Positions 58,046 through 64,000 of a DNA stretch of 64,000 nt are shown here, in pieces. This stretch comes from Adiantum capillus-veneris (Eukaryota; Streptophyta; Polypodiopsida; Polypodiales; Pteridaceae), in NCBI GenBank assembly GCA_014529385.2, contig CM043959.1, positions 6,636,966-6,700,965 on the forward strand, in the 5' to 3' direction. The translations under genes and the position numbers were made by a program. The notes under the pieces are model-generated. The model was given only the letters and a program-made list of their open reading frames with translations. It had not been told where the DNA came from and did not search any database. Position 1 is the stretch's first letter; the number at the start of each line of letters is the position of its first letter.

Positions 58046-60079
58046 TCAGCCCCTCCGGTTGGAAGGTTCCGATGGTTGCTCTGCACCCTGCTTTGGTGAA
58101 GAGGAAACATCAATATAGCCAAAGCCCCGAAAATTTGCAGTATGGGCTCGATAGACATCATCCAAAAGACGTGGATCTATCTCAATTTGTTCCGGCCAGG
58201 CAGCCCGAGGAATAAACTGCGTTGGCAAGGAGATAGATTGAGGCAGCTGTGGCAGAGGAGCAAGAGGTGTATGCAAGGGATAATAACGAGTAAGGTAGCG
58301 ATTAAGAGCAGCCCAAAATGGAGGGCAAGGTGGGAGACTGAGAGAAAAGGAATGAGCTAAGGTCTCCACCCAAAAACAGACCCTGCGCCTCTCCTTATGA
58401 AATCGACGAATCATTTTCTGCAAACGAGAGACATGAGCCTGGGCTTCAACACAATCCTCTGTAGCTTGTGCCCAATCAGCAACATCAAAACCCTCTGGAA
58501 CAACACTCTTACCTTTGTCAGTGTTGGATGACTCAGGTTGGCGCACCACAACCTGCTGAGGGGGTGGCTGTGCTCCCACCTCAGTAGCCAAGCGTGTGCT
58601 CCAGCTTTGTAATTGATTATCTAAAAAAGTTCGGAGATCCTCTTGCATCTCCACTGCCAATGCATCCAAATCAGTCATGTTGATCATTACATCGCCAGGG
58701 TGCGAGGTTAAGTAAGAAGCTAGGCTATGCTATGTTCTCAACTGAAGAAGTTCTTGTTGAATAGACCTTACAAACTCAGCATTAGCCCCTCTTAATCTTT
58801 GTATTTCTGCCCCTTGCTGGCGAATAGTGGCAGTCAGCTATTCATTCTGAGTGTTTAACTCGTCAATCCGAGTCTGCGAAGTTGCTACCTGCGCTTCCAG
58901 CTCATTGACTTGTCCCTCTGTGGCTAGGGCTGGCCAGGCCGCACGACTAGACTTTGCAAGTCTGCTCAAAAATGTGCCACATGCCTGTAATTGGTCAGCA
59001 GGGGTCGCTGCTGCCGTAGCCTCCCAGGGTAGCACTGTGGGGAGAATACCTCCCGTCGAGGCAGCCGCATTCGTAATACCTGACGTTTCCGATTGAGCGG
59101 GGACGTCCGCAACCGCAGAGCTCATCCTCAAGGGAGTCGTACTGCTAACTCTTTCCTGCATTCGGCGGTGCCAGCGAGCCACCGCAGAATCTTCCGCAAC
59201 AGGAGATGTAGTTGCTGGAGGTGGTGTTGCAAATTGCTGCTCCTCACGGCCGCGCTTGCGGCTTGCTGATCCTACACCTGCAGTGGCCATCTCCTGGGCT
59301 CCAGAGGATATCACCGTCGTCAATGAACCAAGCAATTCCACAGTACCCACCTGTTGCTGCTATGTTTCCCTCTCCGCCGGCACTGCCAAGATTTGTGTTT
59401 GCGGCAGAGGAGGATTAGTGCCTTGGACGACCAAGCGATCATCTTCAAAGTGGCAAAGAGGACGCAGGGCGAGAGGAAACACTTCTCTCAAAGGAAAGAT
59501 CAATGTGAGCAGTTGGCCCACCTTTGTATTGGTTGGGGTACCCCTCCCCAACTGTGCCATCACTCGTTGGCACTCCGCCAACAGTCGCTCTCTGACCATT
59601 GTTGCCCAAGCTACTGGCCCAAAGTTGGCCGAATGCAACACATTTCTAGCTCGGTTCGAAATAGTATACGTTTTGGCCTGTAGCCAAATCGCCTCAAGGA
59701 ACCACCGATATGCATCCCTGGTTGCCACATCTGACAACCCTGAAAATTTATACTCCCCTTTGACCTTCAAGCCAAATTCCTGCTCGACATCTGCAGCAAG
59801 GATCACATGGGAGGCTCGCACAACGCCATCGTTGGGTAAACAGCAACATCTTGAGATTATTTCTACTGTCAACTGTATCTGTTGATTGTTGAGGACCACC
59901 ATATCACCAGTCGCGAGTTGCTCGATCAAACGTGCTGCCTGCGGGTGCACTGGGATTCCTTGCCAGTCCAGGTTGGCGAACACACGTAGCCGCAAGTCTT
60001 GCAGCCATGCGTCCACTCGTCGAAGCGCGAGCTGCTGCACGGGAGTGAAAGGGACACATTGCAGAAGAGAAGCTATCAT
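58046..60079 (-). pseudogene. B extra 3' ORF (env-like position), unknown family
   Basis: ATG at 60079-60077 in the context GCCACCATGA. The N-part (MIASLLQCVPFTPVQQLALR, FANLDWQGIPVHPQAARLIE, QIQLTVEIISRCCCLPNDGV) recalls the putative plant transposon protein domain often linked to gypsy elements (weak). Next a helical part (YRWFLEAIWLQAKTYTISNR), an Ala/Thr-rich linker with RKRGREEQQ (possible nuclear signal), a coiled coil (EGQVNELEAQVATSQTRIDE, continuing after a TAG as IRQQGAEIQRLRGANAEFVR), and a Pro-rich C-part ending SEPSNRRG. Damage: one frameshift near 59355, TAG at 58838-58840 and 58730-58732. The frame also continues upstream, unbroken, into integrase. A hydrophobic segment (FLLWFSSFVCRALLVFYSLL) lies just before the ATG. 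Confidence 0.6.
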
Positions 60080-60299
60080 GGTGGCGATGAGATGCAGGAG
60101 CAGAGAATAAAACACTAAGAGCGCGCGACACACGAAACTAGAGAACCACAATAAAAAACGTCTGCATGCAATAGTAACCCTTCCACAATGAGTTCCCAAA
60201 ATAGGGCGATCCACGGTGTCGCAACCATCATAGATATTTTCCCGCTTCCCAAGATTGCATGCAAAAGAATCCCCAATCATGATTAAGGCGGCTTTCGAC

Positions 60300-61794
60300 T
60301 CTTGTACCGCAGCAAAGGGGCACTGAATCGTGGTAGGTGAAACATAATGGCGCAGTCTGAAACCATTGACCGGCACAGAAATAACCTCCCCCCGCAAATC
60401 CGCCAAATAAAAAGAAATAGGCCCGCATGCTTGAAAAATCCAAAATGGTCTTGACCACCTTAATTGAAGCTTCCCCGGCATCTTCCCGAGACGGGAATTG
60501 AAGACAAGGACCAGCTGTCCTCGAACAAATTGCTGTGCTTTCGGGCGATCCAGCCATTTTTTTCGCCTAGACTGTAGATCCTGCAGCACCGCAAAGCTTT
60601 GCAGCCGCTCTTCGTTCAGTTCCTGCAAAACATCCAATCGATAAATCACGGAATCCTCCGGAAGAAGCCGATCCGCAATCAACATCCGCAAACTCGGAAT
60701 CACATGCTCCACCGGAGTAATTGCCTCCATGCAATGCAACTTAAAAGGAGTCAATCCTGTTGCCACTTTGTAAGCTGTCCGATAGGCCCATAATGCAGAA
60801 GGAAGTTTCACATCCCAATCCGTTCTATTCATATTCACTAACTTTGTCAAAATTCGAATCAATTGTTTATTGGTTGATTCCGCTTGCCCATTCGCCTGAG
60901 GATAATATGGAGAAGATTTCCTGTGCAATACAAAGTAAAACCGCAGCATTCTCTCCATCACCTTATTCAAAAAATGACTTCCCCGGTCACTAACCAGTTC
61001 AATAGGGCAGCCATATCTAGAAAAGATATCCTTATATAAGCATCCTGCCACAGAAATTACAGTGTTATCCCTCAAAGGCCATGCCTCCACCCATTTGGTA
61101 GCGTAATCCGTGGCTGTCAAGATATACTTATTCCCTGTGTGAGCTGCCACTGGTTTAAAAGGACCAACAAAATCCAAACCCCACTTTTGAAAAGGCTCCA
61201 AGGGCAAGACTGGCTGAAAAGGCATTCTCGACCGTTTGGTAGGTTGCCCAAACGCCTACACACATCACACTGTTGCACATAGTTTCTCGCATCTTGAAAC
61301 AATGTGGGCCACCATAATCCTGATTGGAGAACCTTTCTAGCTGTAATTAGTGCTGCAAAGTGAACTCCGGCAATACCCGTATGTACTTCCTCTAGGACTG
61401 CTTCCTGCTCCTGTGGTAGCACACATCGGAGTAACACCTCTGTCACTGTGCGGCAATAGAGCTTCCCTATAATGATCTCAAAATTCCTGCTTCTAATAGC
61501 CATACGTTTCCTCTGATGGCTGGTCAAGAAGGAAGGCATGTCGCCGCTGTCGAGAAAATGAAACATCTCCTCATACCATGTCCATGGAATGCTCGGAATG
61601 ACCCTTATGTGACTCGGGACGATAATAACTTTTGCAGCGACTCCTATTAGAAATAGAGATGCATCCGGAAATTCATCAGCGACCCCTGTCGACGGCTCTC
61701 CAGAGTCTAGCCGGGATAGGTAGTCAGCCATCGCATGCTGAGCCCCTGTCCTGTGTATGACCTCAAAGTCAAATTCCTGCAACAGAAGCACCCA
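60300..61794 (-). pseudogene. B integrase
   Basis: The N-terminal part (61794-61230) carries the RNase H tail (VLLLQEFDFEVIHRTGAQHA, MADYLSRLDSGE) and a zinc-binding region (EVHTGIAGVHFAA, YVQQCDVCRRLG). After a frameshift near 61240 the core reads RSRMPFQPVLPLEPFQKWGL, with D in FQKWGLDFVGP, D in ELVSDRGSHF and E in QANGQAESTNKQL. Then LPSALWAYRTAYKVATGLTP and the C-terminal RWSRPFWIF domain. No stop separates it from the extra 3' ORF. Non-functional here because of the frameshift. Confidence 0.8.
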
Positions 61795-63093
61795 TCAGGC
61801 CAATCTTCCCATCAAATTCTGTTGCCTTACCAGGTATAATAGAGCCGAATGGTCCACATGGAAGAAAAACCGTCCGCCCAATAGATAGTGCCGGAATTTC
61901 TTCACTGAATAAATCATCCCTAAACATTCCCTTTCCGTTACTGAATAATTTCTTTCTGCAGATGATAATCGTCTACTGGCATAATAAACTGGTTGGAACC
62001 ATCCTTGACTTTGTTTCTGCATCAACACACTGCCAATAGCGCGATCCGAAGCATCCACGAACACATGAAAATCCTGCCCCCAATTCGGTGCTAGCATAAT
62101 CGGAGCTTTGGAGAGCTGCAGTTTTAATCTTCGAAAAGCCAAATCACATTCCTGTGTCCATTCGAAATCTATAGCATGAGCTGCATGAGTAATCGGGATT
62201 GCCAAATGCGTGACAAACCGCAAATGCCTCCCATGCCATCGGGCTTGACCCAGGAAAATTTGGCACTGTTTCTGATTCCGCGGTGCAGGCGCTTCCATAA
62301 TTGCGGCAATTTTATCCGGATCCACAGAAATGCCATCTTCAGAGATGATATGCCCCAGGAGCCTACCACTGCGAACAGCAAATGCACACTTTAAAGGATT
62401 CAAACTGAATTTTACATCTCTGTATTTCGTAAAGCATAACCGTAATTGTTGCAAATGCTCCAATTGTGCTCTAAAAACACTAAGATCATCTAGAAAAATC
62501 CGCATAAAATCCGTCAAGTAAGGCCCAAAGATTTGAAACATATCCCGTTGAAAAGTGGAAGGTGCATTCCGCAATCCAAACCACATTATTGTGGAGGCAA
62601 ATACTCTCCATGCGGTAATAAAAGCTGTTTTTGGTTGATCCTGTAATGCCATTCTGATTTGATTATATCCACTAAAGCCATCCAGAAAAGTATACATCTC
62701 ATGTCCTGCTACATCATCCAAAATGGAATCCAAAAACCGGAGAGGAAAAGGATCTGGAACAATAGCGGCATTCAATTTTTGGTAATCCACACAAATTCGG
62801 ATTTGCTTATTTTTCTTTGGTACTACCACAATTGGAGAAATCCATTCCGGATTATCAATAGGGGTAATAAAACCCACTTCCAACAGGCGATCAATTTCCA
62901 ATTTAAATTGCTTTGCCACATTTGGATTCATCCTGTACGAATACTGCTTCACGGGCACCGCATCCGATTTCAGATTGATCGTATGCTGATAAAACTTAGG
63001 ATCCAATCCCTGCATGTCCGCATATTCCCATGCGAAAACATCCTTAAACTCTGTTAATAATTGGATCAAATCATCTCTAAAACTTGCTTCCAA
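61795..63093 (-). pseudogene. B reverse transcriptase and RNase H
   Basis: 432 codons plus stop. RT: NPEWISPIVVVPKKNKQIRI, DGFSGYNQIRMALQDQPKT, WFGLRNAPSTFQRDM, active site MRIFLDDLSVF (FLDD), LLGHIISEDGISVDPDK. RNase H: VFVDASDRAIGSVLMQKQ with the catalytic D intact, TERECLGMIYSVKKF, FFHVDHSALLYL. The frame ends with a TGA (61795-61797) where GRLARW is expected; the same frame continues into integrase. A TAG at 63094-63096 separates it from the protease linker. Confidence 0.85.
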
Positions 63094-63096
63094 CTA

Positions 63097-64000
63097 CTTA
63101 TTAATGTATATGGACTGCGACTTCGCTTGCTCCCCAAGAAAAACCTTCTCTAATTCATCTTCCTTAACCCTTGTAATTTTTTCCATTTGCGCCTCAAACG
63201 CTTGTTCTTGCTGAATCACGTCCTCCAGTGACTCAGGACTTGGAAGCACCTATTGTTGGGGCTCCCCTATTCCTCCTGGAGTTCCTGAAACCCCCACCGA
63301 ATGCCCTTTCAGAATCAGAGAAATATCCGCAAGGTATAGAGAAACCAAATCCGGATTCGCTTTGAGAAATTGTTCCTCTTCATCCTCTTCTAATCCTTCC
63401 ACCATATTAACTGTTTCTGCTATCACCGGCCATGTTGCCTGAACTGGTTGTCGGCATGTTCCCAGCATCACACACACTTTTCTTTTACCCTTCTTTACTG
63501 TAAGCATATTTGCTTCCCAATTATGTTTTACCCTCGCTTGTCATAACCAGGGTCTCCCCAAGATAATGTGATAATCCTGATTATGAGCTTCAATATTCAA
63601 AACTACTAAGGAAACAGCAAAGGACAAGCCCGCTACATCCAAAACAATACCCCGAAGTAAACCCACTGGTTGCACTCTTCGCTGATCTGCCATGCGGACT
63701 ACAAAGGGTGCAGGCTCCCAATCACTGAGACCAAAACGCTCACACGCTACTTGGGTGATAATGTTTACCCCCGCTCCTCCATCCAAGAGTACCTTGTCAA
63801 TGTATGTGCCATGGTATCGAACTGAAAGTTCCGGAATACGGGTATCCATGATCCTATTCGTCGGCAACGGGGCTGAATCATCATCCTCGCTTTCAACCTT
63901 CCCAATGGAGACTTCCCTCAGCTCAGTGGCCGTTTGTCGCAGCAATGCATTATGGAAATTCGGGACCAATTTCAACAATGAACCCAGAGGTACTTGAATT
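63097..64000 (-). pseudogene. B protease and linker
   Basis: Open from the right edge. VLLDGGAGVNIITQVACERF holds the D-G-G active site; YHIILGRPWL is the flap motif. A TGA at 63541-63543 follows PWL, the frame continues as VKHNWEANMLTVKKGKRKVC and an acidic linker (EGLEEDEEEQFLKANPDLVS) to a TAG at 63250-63252, then EQAFEAQMEKITRVKEDELE to 63096. All in one frame with RT, so stops, not indels, broke this part. Confidence 0.8.

Larger units (their letters stand above)
56993..64000 (-). mobile_element. B: 3' part of a Ty3/gypsy element with an extra 3' ORF, cut by the window edge
   Basis: Minus order: protease (64000-63541), linker, RT/RNase H (63093-61795), integrase (61791 to about 60300), large extra ORF (60079-58046), PPT (57535-57524), 3' LTR (57523-56993). 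A single RNase H is present and no second one, unlike Tat1/Tat2. An additional ORF between integrase and LTR is the place of the env-like ORF in Athila-group elements (family knowledge). gag and the 5' LTR lie beyond 64000. Confidence 0.85.

Overview
The window is TE-dense nuclear DNA of a land plant. Several families of LTR retrotransposons are nested in one another and separated by decayed copia and LINE pieces and very long CT/GA, CA/GT, poly-G and poly-C tracts. No rRNA, tRNA, CRISPR or bacterial-type operon was seen. The species cannot be named from the sequence; the style fits a large-genome plant, possibly a fern or other non-seed plant (weak inference). A 13-base N run at 33048-33060 marks an assembly gap.

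Layout. (1) 1-4879, minus: 5' part of a Ty3/gypsy element (A1) with LTR, primer-binding site (PBS), a 2-kb leader and a gag frame broken by stops; pol lies off the left edge. (2) 4880-7144: AT-rich spacer and a promoter-like LTR fragment. (3) 7145-15348, minus: a second element of the same general type (A2), split by a 3.1-kb non-autonomous LTR element (N1, 9761-12856) that encodes one acidic protein of unknown family. (4) 15349-25475, minus: a decayed Tat-like gypsy element (Tat1) with two RNase H domains and an extra ORF before gag. (5) 25476-34199: relics (SWIM zinc finger, copia RNase H, LINE ORF1) and one possible host-gene terminal exon (33188-34060). (6) 34200-49383: two copies of a ~3.2-kb repeat containing a copia-type LTR; the second is split by an almost complete plus-strand Tat-like element (Tat2, 40542-49183, target duplication AACGT). 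(7) 49384-54476: a second non-autonomous element (N2) whose decayed ORF is related to that of N1. (8) 54477-56992: long GA tracts, a coiled-coil/RRM-like ORF resembling LINE ORF1, and another LTR-like promoter. (9) 56993-64000, minus: 3' part of a third gypsy lineage (B) with protease, RT/RNase H, integrase and a large additional ORF between integrase and the 3' LTR.

How the parts relate. Tat1, Tat2, N1 and N2 share a PBS type, and PPTs (polypurine tracts) of one type are visible in each. N1 and N2 lack pol, so a Tat-like element is the natural candidate to mobilise them. A1 and A2 share a different PBS (TGGCGCCATTGTCGGGGA type) and gag. Both also have leaders with palindromes spaced about 270-320 bp apart, although the palindrome sequence differs between them. 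The least explained signals are these periodic leader palindromes, the DWGFDDP-motif protein of N1/N2, the B-element 3' ORF and the Tat1 pre-gag ORF.
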